A stretch of 64,000 nt of DNA from Flavobacterium soyangense (GCF_015277675.1 NZ_JADHEC010000017.1:1-64000), one strand, 5' to 3'. Shown: positions 46,617-56,085, counted from the first letter of the stretch. Made by a program: numbers and translations. Notes: generated by a model not told the origin, from the letters alone.

Positions 46617-46647
46617 TACCACTTTTTAAAAGTCAAACAATTCAATC

Positions 46648-47841
46648 ATGGATATACACGAATACCAAGGAAAACAAATACTAGCCAGTTATGGCGTGAA
46701 AGTGCAACGTGGTTATGTTGCTAACAATCCAAAAGAAGCGGTTGCTGCGGCAAAACAATTAACTGCTGAAACCGGAACAGGATGGCATGTTATTAAAGCT
46801 CAGGTTCATGCAGGTGGACGTGGAAAAGGGGGTGGAGTTAAGCTAGCTAAAAACCTTCAGCAGGTTGAGGAATTAGCTGAACAAATCATAGGAATGCATT
46901 TAATTACACCACAAACTTCTGCCGAAGGCAAATTAGTGCATAAAGTTTTAGTTGCTGAAGATGTTTATTATCCTGGCGAAAGCGAAACTTCTGAGTTTTA
47001 TATGTCAGTTTTATTGAATAGAAGTAAAGAACGTAACATGATTATGTATTCTACCGAAGGTGGAATGGATATTGAGCATGTGGCTGAACATACTCCTCAT
47101 TTAATTTTTACTGAAGAGATTGATCCAACAGTAGGATTACAAGCTTTTCAAGCTAGAAGAATAGCCTTCAATTTAGGCCTTTCAGGAAATGCTTTTAAAG
47201 AAATGGTTCAGTTTGCAGATGCTTTATACAAAGCTTATATTGGTTCTGATGCTTCGATGTTTGAAATCAATCCGGTTTTAAAAACTTCAGATAATAAAAT
47301 CATTGCAGTTGATGCCAAAGTAAATTTAGATGATAATGCTTTGTATCGTCATCCAAAATTAGCTGAAATGCGCGATGTTCGTGAGGAAAATCCAATCGAA
47401 GTAGAAGCAAAAGAAGCAGGATTAAACTACGTAGATCTTGATGGAACTGTAGGTTGTATGGTAAATGGTGCCGGACTTGCTATGGCAACGATGGACTTAA
47501 TAAAATATGCAGGTTTTGAACCGGCAAACTTCTTGGATGTTGGTGGAACTGCCGATGCAAAACGTGTCGAATTAGCTTTCCGTATAATCTTGAAAGATCC
47601 AAACGTAAAAGCAATTTTAATCAATATTTTTGGCGGAATCGTTCGTTGTGACCGTGTTGCTCAAGGTGTTGTTGATGCATACAAAAATATGGGAGATGCT
47701 ATTAAAGTACCAATAATTGTTCGTTTGCAAGGAACTAATGCTGTTATTGCAAAAGAATTAATTGATAATTCAGGAATGCCAATTTTATCTGCCGTTGAAT
47801 TTCAAGAAGCAGCTGATCAAGTAAAAGCAGCGCTTTCTTAA
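46648..47841 (+). CDS. sucC: Succinyl-CoA synthetase, beta subunit
   Basis: This 397-residue subunit of the TCA-cycle enzyme couples succinyl-CoA cleavage to ATP or GTP formation. The ATP-grasp domain is shown by MDIHEYQGKQILASYGV, VHAGGRGKGGGVKLAKN and FEINPVLKTSDNKI. The C-terminal ligase domain has DLDGTVGCMVNGAGLAMATM, then GTADAKRVE and NIFGGIVRCDRVAQGV. The sucD gene is not adjacent, so the partner subunit is encoded elsewhere. The length is normal. A strong terminator follows. Confidence 0.96.
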   Translation: MDIHEYQGKQILASYGVKVQRGYVANNPKEAVAAAKQLTAETGTGWHVIKAQVHAGGRGKGGGVKLAKNLQQVEELAEQIIGMHLITPQTSAEGKLVHKVLVAEDVYYPGESETSEFYMSVLLNRSKERNMIMYSTEGGMDIEHVAEHTPHLIFTEEIDPTVGLQAFQARRIAFNLGLSGNAFKEMVQFADALYKAYIGSDASMFEINPVLKTSDNKIIAVDAKVNLDDNALYRHPKLAEMRDVREENPIEVEAKEAGLNYVDLDGTVGCMVNGAGLAMATMDLIKYAGFEPANFLDVGGTADAKRVELAFRIILKDPNVKAILINIFGGIVRCDRVAQGVVDAYKNMGDAIKVPIIVRLQGTNAVIAKELIDNSGMPILSAVEFQEAADQVKAALS

Positions 47842-47870
47842 TATTATAGTTACATATTTTATAAAATAAG

Positions 47871-47902
47871 AAAATCCTGAACGAGAGCTCAGGATTTTTT
47901 TT
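47871..47902 (+). terminator. sucC terminator overlapping the convergent stop codon
   Basis: AAAATCCTGA (47871-47880) pairs with TCAGGATTTT (47889-47898) and runs into T residues. The TGA stop of the minus-strand gene lies inside the right arm (47889-47891), so the two convergent transcripts overlap here. Confidence 0.8.
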
Positions 47903-48353
47903 GGACAATATCATTAATAATTTTGATGTGATGTTTGGTGTGTATGATCAAGAATTTTTCGGTTTCTTTTAGATTTAAAACTCCAAAATAAGAATGGATA
48001 AAGTTGCAGTTATCATTCAAATGATTCAATAAACAAACTGAAAATTTTGCGTTTTTTAACTGTAAAAGCAAATCATCTAAAGTAATCTCATCAAAGGATT
48101 GAACTGATTTTGGTGCTTTTGCTTTTCCTCTAGGTATAACCCCGGTTATAAATACAAATTGCTTTTTAAAATTAAAACTTCTCTTATATTCATTAGGTTT
48201 AGAGTTTTTTAACGTTTCGATTATTAGGATTAATACCTTTAAAGTATGGTTTATATGCCATGAAACATTGCTTTTTGATACGGATAAATTTTCTATATCT
48301 CTATACTTAATTTTAGTTTCTAATTCCTCTAATAATAAATGGAGTTTTTTCAT
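47889..48353 (-). CDS. DUF1569/DinB-like protein
   Basis: This 154-residue soluble, alpha-helical protein resembles the DUF1569 branch of the DinB/YfiT superfamily of four-helix metal-binding proteins. The candidate metal ligands are His in VSWHINHTLKVL, His in IHSYFGVLNLKETEKF and the HTKHHIKII triad at the C-terminus, matching the usual three-His arrangement. Some relatives are thiol-dependent transferases; the substrate here is unknown. The ATG overlaps the stop of the DUF1456 gene by four bases, so the two are translationally coupled. Confidence 0.72.
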   Translation of the reverse strand: MKKLHLLLEELETKIKYRDIENLSVSKSNVSWHINHTLKVLILIIETLKNSKPNEYKRSFNFKKQFVFITGVIPRGKAKAPKSVQSFDEITLDDLLLQLKNAKFSVCLLNHLNDNCNFIHSYFGVLNLKETEKFLIIHTKHHIKIINDIVQKKS

Positions 48354-48808
48354 TCTCTATTTTTTTTACCAAAATTGAACTTTACTTTTTCCACAACTTG
48401 AACTTTTGGAGCAGGTTTCTTAAAAGATTTCTTTTTTGTCGCTGAGCTTTTTTGTCCGGGTTTTTGATCACCTCTGGCTCTTTCTTCGTCTTTTGGTTTT
48501 GCTTTAAATTCAGCTCTTTCTGAAACTCCTTCTTTTACTGGGATTTGTGCTTTGTGTTTAGCCAAAACCGCTGTTGGATTCTTCGGATTTTCTTTAGTTC
48601 CTCGCAAATGAATCACTAATCCATTTAGGAAATTGCGTAACACTTGGTCACCACATTCCACATAATTCTCGTGATCTTCGGCACGGAAAAAAGCACCTAA
48701 TTCTGATTTTGAAATTCTGAAATCTACCAATTCCAAGATTTCAACTATTTGGTCATCTCGCAACATCAGTGCGACACGCAGTTTTTTTAGTATATCGTTA
48801 TTCGTCAT
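48350..48808 (-). CDS. DUF1456-family protein (YehS-like)
   Basis: This 152-residue protein has an N-terminal helical domain of the DUF1456 type: NNDILKKLRVALMLRDDQIV, then ISKSELGAFFRAEDHENYVE and CGDQVLRNFLNGLVIHLRG. DUF1456 normally has two such repeats. Here the second half is replaced by a low-complexity Lys-rich tail (for example ARGDQKPGQKSSATKKKSFK), typical of the Bacteroidota version and suggestive of RNA or nucleic-acid contact. Function is unknown. It is transcribed with the DinB-like gene. Confidence 0.82.
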   Translation of the reverse strand: MTNNDILKKLRVALMLRDDQIVEILELVDFRISKSELGAFFRAEDHENYVECGDQVLRNFLNGLVIHLRGTKENPKNPTAVLAKHKAQIPVKEGVSERAEFKAKPKDEERARGDQKPGQKSSATKKKSFKKPAPKVQVVEKVKFNFGKKNRE

Positions 48809-48842
48809 TTTTTATATTTTAAAGTTTAATTTCAAACTTGAA

Positions 48843-49661
48843 TTAAAAAAGCCAAAGATACGCTTTTACAAAATTATCTCGCCATAATTTTTCGTTATGT
48901 TGTCCGCCTTTTACTATTTTCACTTTTGTCATATTGTTACATTCACATCTTTTTTCGGCAATCAAATCATCTATTTTATTAATGTTTGTAATCATTATTT
49001 TTTTGTCACTTTCATCACCTTCATTATCGCCGCAAAGAAAATAAATTTTGGTTTTTAGTTTTGGAGTTTTTTTAGTTAAATCAATTATTTCTTCTTGGTT
49101 AAACCAAAAAGATGGCGAAAAAATTCCCGCTCTCCCAAAAACTTCAGGATATTTTAAAACGGCATAATAGGAAACCAATCCGCCAATTGAACTTCCCATA
49201 ATAGCAGTGTTTCGTGCATTTGTTTTTGTTCTGTATTTCATGTCTATTTCTGGTTTTAACGTTTTTACAATAAACTCAAGATAATTATTGGCATTTCCAC
49301 CTCCATATTTTGCGTTTTTATAGGGTGTTAATTCGTTAATTCGTTTTTCATTTCCGTGTTCAATACCCACGACAATTGCTTGTGCGTTAAGGCTATCAAG
49401 TTTTTCGTCTATATTCCATTCTCCAACAAAGGAAGTCTTTGCATCAAAAAGATTTTGTGCATCGTGCATGTAAATTACGGGATATTTCTTTTTAGATAAA
49501 TCATAATTCTTAGGTAAATAAATCCAAATTTTCTTTACATATCCTAATTGTGGTGCTTCGATTGTAAAAGTTGAAACTTGTTTTGAAGCCGTGCTTTGTT
49601 GTGCGATGGTTTTTCCTGACGCAATAAAGAGTATAAAAAGTAGTATGAATCTTTGAATCAT
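48843..49661 (-). CDS. Secreted esterase D-like alpha/beta hydrolase
   Basis: This protein of about 272 residues has a signal peptide (MIQRFILLFILFIASGKTIA, then Gln) when started at the ATG at 49661; the longer reading from 49682 adds seven residues that do not improve the signal. The domain is an esterase of the esterase D/IroE type: YPVIYMHDAQNLFD, VVGIEHGNEKRINELTPY, and a nucleophile elbow IMGSSIGGLVSYYA with Ser. A candidate catalytic His is in KGGQHNEKLW. Relatives hydrolyse siderophore or carbohydrate esters; the substrate is unknown here. Confidence 0.85.
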   Translation of the reverse strand: MIQRFILLFILFIASGKTIAQQSTASKQVSTFTIEAPQLGYVKKIWIYLPKNYDLSKKKYPVIYMHDAQNLFDAKTSFVGEWNIDEKLDSLNAQAIVVGIEHGNEKRINELTPYKNAKYGGGNANNYLEFIVKTLKPEIDMKYRTKTNARNTAIMGSSIGGLVSYYAVLKYPEVFGRAGIFSPSFWFNQEEIIDLTKKTPKLKTKIYFLCGDNEGDESDKKIMITNINKIDDLIAEKRCECNNMTKVKIVKGGQHNEKLWRDNFVKAYLWLF

Positions 49662-49718
49662 TGTTTGGAGTATATATTTCAATTTAAAAATAATTTTTTA
49701 GCTAAAATTAATGATTAG

Positions 49719-50118
49719 ATGAGCACTTTCGAAAATAAAAGAAGTTTACTTTCAGAAATGATTGCATTTGCCACTGTGGACGGTAGTTTACATAAGAAAG
49801 AATACGCATTTTTAGGCAATTGTGGAAAGAAATTAAATATTGACAAAACTAAGTTTATTGATGTATTTCATCAGGATTTACCTCGAATAGTTATAAAATC
49901 TGAGTTCGAACGCTTCCAGTAGTTTTATCGTTTGACTTTATTAATGCATTGTGACGTCGTTTTACATTATAAAAAAGAAGGGGCTATCCAACAAATTGCA
50001 ATTAATATGGGTTGAATACAATAATTGCCAACCGTATTCTCTAATGATGAAAATGACTAAAAGCCCAATAATTGATGTTGATGTATTATTGGAAATTTTT
50101 AAGTTACAGCATAACTAA
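49719..50118 (+). pseudogene. Decayed TerB-like protein gene
   Basis: The frame opens MSTFENKRSLLSEMIAFATV and runs to SEFERFQ, where a TAG at 49920-49922 interrupts it. In the same frame it continues FYRLTLLMHCDVVLHYKKEG and AIQQIAINMG, then shifts twice: LNTIIANRIL in a second frame and MMKMTKSPIIDVDVLLEIFK to the stop at 50116-50118 in a third. Joined, these give a TerB/tellurite-resistance-like helical protein of about 130 residues with the characteristic acidic DGxLHxKE-type motifs partly eroded (VDGSLHKKEY; CDVVLHYKKE). At least one nonsense and two frameshift changes are needed, so it is not functional. Confidence 0.78.
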
Positions 50119-50136
50119 GTTTATAAAATTAAATCA

Positions 50137-50532
50137 TTATTCATGTGAAATCATGGTGATTAATTCCTTTACAGAAATTGGTTTTGCGATATAACCAAAT
50201 ATATCTTTATACGTTTTAGACTTGTTTTTATCTTCAACAGCTATGGAAGAACTTACTATATAGATTATAATTTTTTTGCTGATTTTAGATTTTATCATTT
50301 TTATTTCTTCCATAAATTCCCAACCATCCATAACAGGCATATTTATGTCCAGTAAAATAATATCAGGAAGAGATTCAATATCTTCTAATATATTATTTAA
50401 TGCATTTATGGCCTCTTTTCCATTTAAGAATGAGGAATGTGCTGAAAAAACACCCGATTTTAAAATCAATTTATCGATGATTGTTTGGTAAATGCGATCA
50501 TCATCAATAATCCAGATTATCTTTTTTTTCAT
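50137..50532 (-). CDS. Single-domain response regulator
   Basis: This 131-residue protein is a receiver domain with no output domain. The acidic pocket is Asp10-12 (WIIDDDRIY), the phosphoacceptor is Asp62 (ILLDINMPVMDGWEF), the Ser/Thr switch position is in YIVSSSIA, and the conserved Lys is residue 117 (GYIAKPIS). It overlaps the upstream histidine kinase gene by four bases, so the two are a coupled pair. With no DNA-binding domain, output must be by protein contact or further phosphotransfer. Confidence 0.92.
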   Translation of the reverse strand: MKKKIIWIIDDDRIYQTIIDKLILKSGVFSAHSSFLNGKEAINALNNILEDIESLPDIILLDINMPVMDGWEFMEEIKMIKSKISKKIIIYIVSSSIAVEDKNKSKTYKDIFGYIAKPISVKELITMISHE

Positions 50533-52886
50533 TTGATATAGATTTTAAAAGTTGTACCTACATTGACGACGCTGTCTACGGTTATGATTCCACCCATAGC
50601 ATCAATTTGGTTTTTTGTTATAAATAGCCCAATTCCCCTTGCATCTGAATTATTACTGAATGTTTTGTACATTCCAAAAATTTTATTACCGTGTTTTTTT
50701 AAGTCAATTCCAATACCATTATCTGAAATTTCAATGACATCTTTGTCATTCTCTTTTTGCAAGTTTATTGTAATAATTGGTTTTCGTTGGGGATGCTTGT
50801 AGCGGATTGCATTTGAAATTAAATTATAAAGAATACTCTCCATATACGCTGAATTATAGTTTATCAATGCATCATCGGGTATGTTTGTGATAAAGGAAGC
50901 TCCGTTTAACAGTATTTGTTCTGAAAGTACACCTTTTGCTTTTGAAATATACATGTTTAAATTCAGTGGCTTAACTACTAAGCTCATATTTGTATTTATA
51001 TTTACAACTTCGTTCAGGTGTATCATTGTTTCGTCAAGTGAATTGGAAACAGATTTTAGCAAATGCATCATCGCATTGCGTTCTTCTACTGAATCAGCAG
51101 ATTCTATTAAATTGATAATAGATTCAATATTGCTGGTATGTGATCTTAAGTTATGTGAAACAATATAAGAAAAATTGAGTAGTCTTTTATTCTGTTCAGT
51201 GACTAATTGCAGCGAGTTATTTAAGTCTTTCTCGGCTTCTTTCATTACGGTTATATCAATCATGATACCTCTGGATATTACCGGTTTCCCATCTTCAAAA
51301 ACGTAATTCATATTGTCTCTTATCCATATTACTTTTTCGCTTTTAGTAATCATTCGGTATTCGAAAACATGATTTGTATAGTTTTTGTTTTCTTTGGCAG
51401 ATAGTGTCATTGCAAATTCCCGGTCTTCGGGATGTATATGATCTTCCCAAAAACTTGGACTTCCCCAATAATCATCTACTGAATACCCTAGTATATCTTC
51501 TATTTTTTTGCTTATAAAAGTTGGAGAATTTGTTTCTAAGTCGTACTCCCACACGATACCGTCTATTGTGTCAATTAGTGATTTATAACGTGCTTCATTT
51601 CTTTTATTTAGCTCTTCAGCCTCTTTTCTCTCCGTAATATCTTTGATAAAAGCAATATGGGTAGCAGGCTTTTCATCGTTTTCCCAAAGAGGAGAAATGG
51701 TCAGATTAACCCAAATAATTTTTCCAGATTTGGTGAGACATCTTTTTTCCGAAAAATATTCCTTAATTAAACCTTCATTAAGTTTTTTTATATTTAATAG
51801 GGTATTATCTATGTCATCAGGATGGGTTAAACTCCCCAAGCCTTTCTCTTTAATCTCGTTGTGTGTGAAACCAAGCATATTGTAAAACTTTTCATTGGCT
51901 TGCAATAAATCAAATTTGTAGGCATCTATTATCGCAAAACCAATAGTGGCTTGTTCAAAAACAGTCTTGAACTTCACTTTATTTTTTAAGAGTTTTTTCT
52001 CCTGTTCTTTTAACAAAAGTCTTAACTCTTCGGGTTTTTCCAATAATTTTGTTGTTAAAACACCAAGCAATATGGCAATAATAAAGCCTAAAATTGCACT
52101 TAACAGAATTTGAGGATAAATTCTAAATGGTTTTTTGGTAATCAAATAGAGTTTCCAATCGCTATCAGAGATGTTTTGGGAAATATAGTAGCTTTTATCT
52201 AAATTTGTTTTGGAAGGAAGATAAAATTGTTCTTTGGAAGTATTTGGGTTTTTCTTTGAAAACTGGAAATAATAGTTGGATTGATCAATAGAATTAATTC
52301 CGGAGGCTTTTAATAAAGTTTCCAATTTAATAATTACTGAAGAAAATCCCCAAAACTTGTTGTTATTGTAAATGGGGAGTCTTCCTACAATTCCAACCCC
52401 TCCTTGTTTTAAATTAAGGGGTCCGGCAAAATAAATTTTTTGTGTTTCAACAGATCTTTTAGCTTCTTTTTTAAGGTATTCAGAATTTAAAATGTTTAAA
52501 TTCATCGCAGCCTCATTGCCTTTCATTGGATAGATATACTTGATTATTCCATCAGGAACTAATTGAACTACACTGACAATAGGATTTAATTTTATGAGTT
52601 GTTTACTGATGGTATCAAAATTTTTAGGGATACCATCGTTATTAAGAGTAAGAGCAAGTGAAGTAGTTGTGGTGTAACAGTTTTTTAAAGATTCCTCAAT
52701 ATTTTGATGAGCATTTGTTAAAATAATATTCATTTTATTTTGTTCCTCTTCTCTCTGAATATGATTTCTTAACAGACTTACAAAAAGAGTGGCAATAGTA
52801 ATAGCTATGAATAGTAAAAACCCAGAAACTCTGGGTCTATTTGAAAACCAATTTATGAAATTAGTCCAGTTTTTCTCATCTCTCAT
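50529..52886 (-). CDS. CHASE-PAS-PAS sensor histidine kinase
   Basis: This 785-residue membrane kinase has TM1 at about residues 19-39, a periplasmic CHASE-like sensor domain (about 60-255, with SVVQLVPDGIIKYIYPMKGN and VGIVGRLPIYNNNKFWGFSS), and TM2 near 262-284. Two PAS domains follow (about 310-425 and 435-560), then a HisKA-like dimerisation helix with the phosphorylated His578 (FSYIVSHNLRSHTSNI). The ATPase domain has its N box (LYNLISNAIRYKHP), G1 (EISDNGIGIDL) and G2 (RGIGLFITKNQIDAMGG). It is encoded with its receiver partner. The CHASE fold suggests a small extracellular ligand, not identified. Confidence 0.9.
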   Translation of the reverse strand: MRDEKNWTNFINWFSNRPRVSGFLLFIAITIATLFVSLLRNHIQREEEQNKMNIILTNAHQNIEESLKNCYTTTTSLALTLNNDGIPKNFDTISKQLIKLNPIVSVVQLVPDGIIKYIYPMKGNEAAMNLNILNSEYLKKEAKRSVETQKIYFAGPLNLKQGGVGIVGRLPIYNNNKFWGFSSVIIKLETLLKASGINSIDQSNYYFQFSKKNPNTSKEQFYLPSKTNLDKSYYISQNISDSDWKLYLITKKPFRIYPQILLSAILGFIIAILLGVLTTKLLEKPEELRLLLKEQEKKLLKNKVKFKTVFEQATIGFAIIDAYKFDLLQANEKFYNMLGFTHNEIKEKGLGSLTHPDDIDNTLLNIKKLNEGLIKEYFSEKRCLTKSGKIIWVNLTISPLWENDEKPATHIAFIKDITERKEAEELNKRNEARYKSLIDTIDGIVWEYDLETNSPTFISKKIEDILGYSVDDYWGSPSFWEDHIHPEDREFAMTLSAKENKNYTNHVFEYRMITKSEKVIWIRDNMNYVFEDGKPVISRGIMIDITVMKEAEKDLNNSLQLVTEQNKRLLNFSYIVSHNLRSHTSNIESIINLIESADSVEERNAMMHLLKSVSNSLDETMIHLNEVVNINTNMSLVVKPLNLNMYISKAKGVLSEQILLNGASFITNIPDDALINYNSAYMESILYNLISNAIRYKHPQRKPIITINLQKENDKDVIEISDNGIGIDLKKHGNKIFGMYKTFSNNSDARGIGLFITKNQIDAMGGIITVDSVVNVGTTFKIYIK

Positions 52887-53062
52887 TTATTGTTTTTTGA
52901 TAGGCTTGGGGCCAATTTTCTTAATTAATTTGATAAACTTACTATTTTTTTATTAAATAGTGTTTAACATAAAGTCAATTTATAATTAAAAGTTAAAAAG
53001 CAAAATTAGACAAGTACTGAAGGTTTTAAGTAGATCGTTTAATTTCAAGAGGTTAAGCAGGT

Positions 53063-55054
53063 TTATACTAATTGTGCCTGGAGTGCTTTAATATCGTCCC
53101 GCAGTTTTGCAGCTTGCATAAAATCTAAATCTTTGGCTGCTTTTTCCATTACTTTTCGTTTCTCCCGAATCTGTTTTTCGATTTCTGGTTTCGAAAGGTA
53201 TTCCGTGATGGGCTCCGCGGCTATTGAACTAGTATAGCCCAATTCATAATCTGCTAATGGATTTTTTGTAAAGGCACTTTCTATTTTCTTGTTTAAAGCC
53301 TGAGGAACTTGATTATTTTCAATATTAAAATTAATTTGTTTCGTTCTGCGGTAATTGGTTTCATCAATAGTTTTTTGCATACTTGCCGTAATTTTGTCAG
53401 CATACATAATCGCTTTTCCGTTGAGGTTTCTCGCCGCACGACCAATGGTTTGGGTAAGCGAACGGTGACTTCTCAAAAAGCCTTCTTTGTCGGCATCGAG
53501 AATGGCCACCAGGGAAACTTCAGGTAAATCCAATCCTTCACGCAGTAAATTCACGCCAATCAAAACATCGAATAACCCTTTTCGTAAATCCTGCATAATT
53601 TCAATGCGTTCCAAAGTGTCAACATCTGAATGGATATAACGGCAACGAATTGAAACTTTGGTTAAATATTTTGCCAATTCTTCCGCCATTCTTTTGGTTA
53701 AAGTAGTAACCAAAACACGTTCGTCAATTTCGGCTCTTGCTTGGATTTCCTCTATTAAATCATCAATTTGATTCAAGCTAGGACGAATTTCTATTATTGG
53801 ATCCAATAATCCTGTTGGACGAATGACTTGCTCGATATAAACTCCATCGGTTTTTTGTAGTTCATAATCGGCTGGTGTTGCCGATACATAAATGACTTGG
53901 TTTTGCATCGCCTCAAATTCCTCAAACTTCAACGGACGATTGTCCATCGCAGCCGGAAGCCTAAAACCATATTCTACCAAGTTTTCTTTTCTGCTTCTGT
54001 CGCCGCCATACATGGCGTGAACTTGCGAAAGCGTAACGTGACTTTCGTCAACAACCATCAAGTAATCTTTTGGAAAATAATCCAATAAGCAAAATGGTCT
54101 TGTGCCGGCTTCTCTGCCATCTAGATAACGGGAATAGTTCTCAATTCCGGAGCAATAACCTAATTCGCGAATCATTTCTAAATCAAAATTGGTTCGTTCT
54201 TCTAGTCTTTTGGCTTCTAGATGTTTGCCAATTTCTTTGAAATAATCAACTTGTTTAACCAAATCCTGTTGGATTTCCCATATAGCACTTTGTAATGTGT
54301 CAGGCGAAGTCACGAACATATTCGCGGGATAAATGGTAAGTTGTTCGTGTCTCTCGATTACTTTTGAAGTTTTGACATCAAAAGCTTCAATTTCTTCGAT
54401 TTCATCACCAAAAAAGTGAATTCTAAAAGCATCATCTGCATAACTAGGATAGACTTCGAGTGTGTCTCCTTTTATTCTAAAGTTTCCGGGATTAAAATCG
54501 ACTTCTGTCCTGGAATATAAACTTTGAACCAAACTATGTAATAATTTGGTGCGGGAAATAACTTGGTTTTTCTCGATGGCAATGACATTCTTCTGAAATT
54601 CCACAGGATTTCCAATACCATAAATACACGAAACCGATGCCACAACTATAATATCTCTTCGCCCTGAAAGTAGTGAGGAAGTAGTGCTCAAACGCATTTT
54701 TTCCAGCTCTTCGTTGATGGATAAATCCTTCTCGATAAATACTCCAGAAACAGGCATAAAAGCTTCAGGCTGGTAATAATCGTAGTATGAAACAAAATAT
54801 TCCACGGCATTATTCGGAAAAAATTGTTTGAATTCTGAGTATAATTGTGCCGCCAATGTTTTGTTGTGTGCTAAAATCAAAGTAGGTTTTTGCACTTCCT
54901 GAATGACGTTAGCTACAGTAAATGTTTTTCCGGAACCCGTTACCCCCAATAAAGTTTGATAGCGTTCGCCTGCCTCAATCCCTTGAGCTAATTTTTCAAT
55001 GGCTTGTGGTTGGTCACCTTTGGGCTGGTAATCGGAGATAACTTGAAATTTCAT
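53063..55054 (-). CDS. uvrB: Excinuclease ABC subunit B
   Basis: This 663-residue protein is the damage-verifying helicase of nucleotide excision repair. The Walker A motif is LLGVTGSGKTFTVANV. The beta-hairpin that probes DNA is in YYDYYQPEAFMP. The helicase DEAD-like motif is LMVVDESHVTL, motif VI lies in QTIGRAARNLNGK, and the C-terminal UVR motif (REKRKVMEKAAKDLDFMQAA) binds UvrA and UvrC. A minus-strand -7 element TAACTTTG lies at 55074-55081. Confidence 0.96.
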   Translation of the reverse strand: MKFQVISDYQPKGDQPQAIEKLAQGIEAGERYQTLLGVTGSGKTFTVANVIQEVQKPTLILAHNKTLAAQLYSEFKQFFPNNAVEYFVSYYDYYQPEAFMPVSGVFIEKDLSINEELEKMRLSTTSSLLSGRRDIIVVASVSCIYGIGNPVEFQKNVIAIEKNQVISRTKLLHSLVQSLYSRTEVDFNPGNFRIKGDTLEVYPSYADDAFRIHFFGDEIEEIEAFDVKTSKVIERHEQLTIYPANMFVTSPDTLQSAIWEIQQDLVKQVDYFKEIGKHLEAKRLEERTNFDLEMIRELGYCSGIENYSRYLDGREAGTRPFCLLDYFPKDYLMVVDESHVTLSQVHAMYGGDRSRKENLVEYGFRLPAAMDNRPLKFEEFEAMQNQVIYVSATPADYELQKTDGVYIEQVIRPTGLLDPIIEIRPSLNQIDDLIEEIQARAEIDERVLVTTLTKRMAEELAKYLTKVSIRCRYIHSDVDTLERIEIMQDLRKGLFDVLIGVNLLREGLDLPEVSLVAILDADKEGFLRSHRSLTQTIGRAARNLNGKAIMYADKITASMQKTIDETNYRRTKQINFNIENNQVPQALNKKIESAFTKNPLADYELGYTSSIAAEPITEYLSKPEIEKQIREKRKVMEKAAKDLDFMQAAKLRDDIKALQAQLV

Positions 55055-55073
55055 TTACTATTTTTCAGAATTA

Positions 55074-55081
55074 CAAAGTTA
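55074..55081 (-). promoter_or_regulatory. Putative -7 element of uvrB
   Basis: The minus strand reads TAACTTTG (TAnnTTTG), 20 bases before the uvrB ATG. No SOS-box-like palindrome was noticed. Confidence 0.45.
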
Positions 55082-55115
55082 CAAAGTAATACAAAAAAAA
55101 ATAGTTTAGAAAGAC

Positions 55116-56060
55116 TTAAAACTTCCAGTTTTTTTGTTGAGATTCTGATTGGAATGTCCAAGCGAGAATTCTACTGTTTTTTTGTCCTTGTGCCATATCA
55201 ATGGTTTTTACTTCGGCGACATTTACTTTATTCAATGTTTTATAAAAACTGGCCAAATTTTCTTTTTTTGATACTAAAGTTGTAAACCATAAACATTGCA
55301 TTGGATATTTAGCACTTTCGAAAATCATTTGCGTTACGAAACCAGATTCTCCGCCCTCACACCATAATTCGGCATTTTGGCCACCAAAATTCAAAGTTGG
55401 ATTTTTAGTTCTAGTTTTTTCAAGGTTATTGACTTTGCGAATAGATGATTTTGTAGCTTCTTCTTGGGAGTTATGAAACGGCGGGTTACAAATCGTTAGC
55501 GAAAAACGATCTTCGGGAGTAATGATGTTTTTGAAAATAAAACGCGATTCGGTTTGGAGTTGCAAACTTATAGCGTCCATTAATTTTGGATTATCTTCTA
55601 TGATTCTTTTACAGTTTTGAATGGCTTTTTCATCTACTTCTGTACCAACAAAGAACCAACCATATACAGAGTTTCCCAATATTGGATAAATACAATTTGC
55701 CCCAATGCCAATATCTAACACTTGAACATTTTCGCCTTCAGGCACAACACCATTGTTGTTTGAAGCCAATAAATCAGCAATATAATGAATGTAATCTACT
55801 CGACCCGGAATAGGAGGACAAAGGTAATTATCTGGAATATCCCAATTTTTGATATCGTAATTAGCAATTAACAAGGCTTTGTTGAGTGCTTTTACAGCTT
55901 TGGGATTACTGAAATCTATAGTTTGAATATTATGTTCATTAATAGCAACAAATTGTTGAAGTTCAGGACAAGTTGTAATTAATTGTTCAAAATTATATCC
56001 TAATCGGTGTTGATTTTTAGGATGTAAATTGGTTTTTTCGATAATCGGTTTCAGTTTCAT
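55116..56060 (-). CDS. rlmF: 23S rRNA (adenine-N6)-methyltransferase RlmF
   Basis: This 314-residue SAM-dependent enzyme methylates adenine 1618 of 23S rRNA in E. coli. The catalytic motif NPPFHNSQEEA is diagnostic, and the SAM-binding strand is VLDIGIGANCIYPILG. The opening segment (LHPKNQHRLGYNFEQL) and LCPPIPGRVDYIHYIADL are family hallmarks. It has its own -7 element (minus TATCTTTG, 56078-56085). uvrB follows 61 bases downstream on the same strand. Confidence 0.95.
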   Translation of the reverse strand: MKLKPIIEKTNLHPKNQHRLGYNFEQLITTCPELQQFVAINEHNIQTIDFSNPKAVKALNKALLIANYDIKNWDIPDNYLCPPIPGRVDYIHYIADLLASNNNGVVPEGENVQVLDIGIGANCIYPILGNSVYGWFFVGTEVDEKAIQNCKRIIEDNPKLMDAISLQLQTESRFIFKNIITPEDRFSLTICNPPFHNSQEEATKSSIRKVNNLEKTRTKNPTLNFGGQNAELWCEGGESGFVTQMIFESAKYPMQCLWFTTLVSKKENLASFYKTLNKVNVAEVKTIDMAQGQKNSRILAWTFQSESQQKNWKF

Positions 56061-56077
56061 TTTTTCTATTCAGGTGG

Positions 56078-56085
56078 CAAAGATA
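56078..56085 (-). promoter_or_regulatory. Putative -7 element of rlmF
   Basis: The minus strand reads TATCTTTG (TAnnTTTG), 18 bases before the rlmF ATG. Confidence 0.5.

Larger units (their letters stand above)
46234..46647. other. 414-base divergent promoter region of gltB and sucC
   Basis: No gene is seen. A -7 element lies near each end (46251-46258 minus, 46609-46616 plus). Between them are AT-rich stretches with weak symmetry, such as CGTTTAAC (46292) facing GTTAAAAAAACG (46317), and TAGTGG...CCACTA at 46460-46501. None is strong enough to call an operator. Confidence 0.5.
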
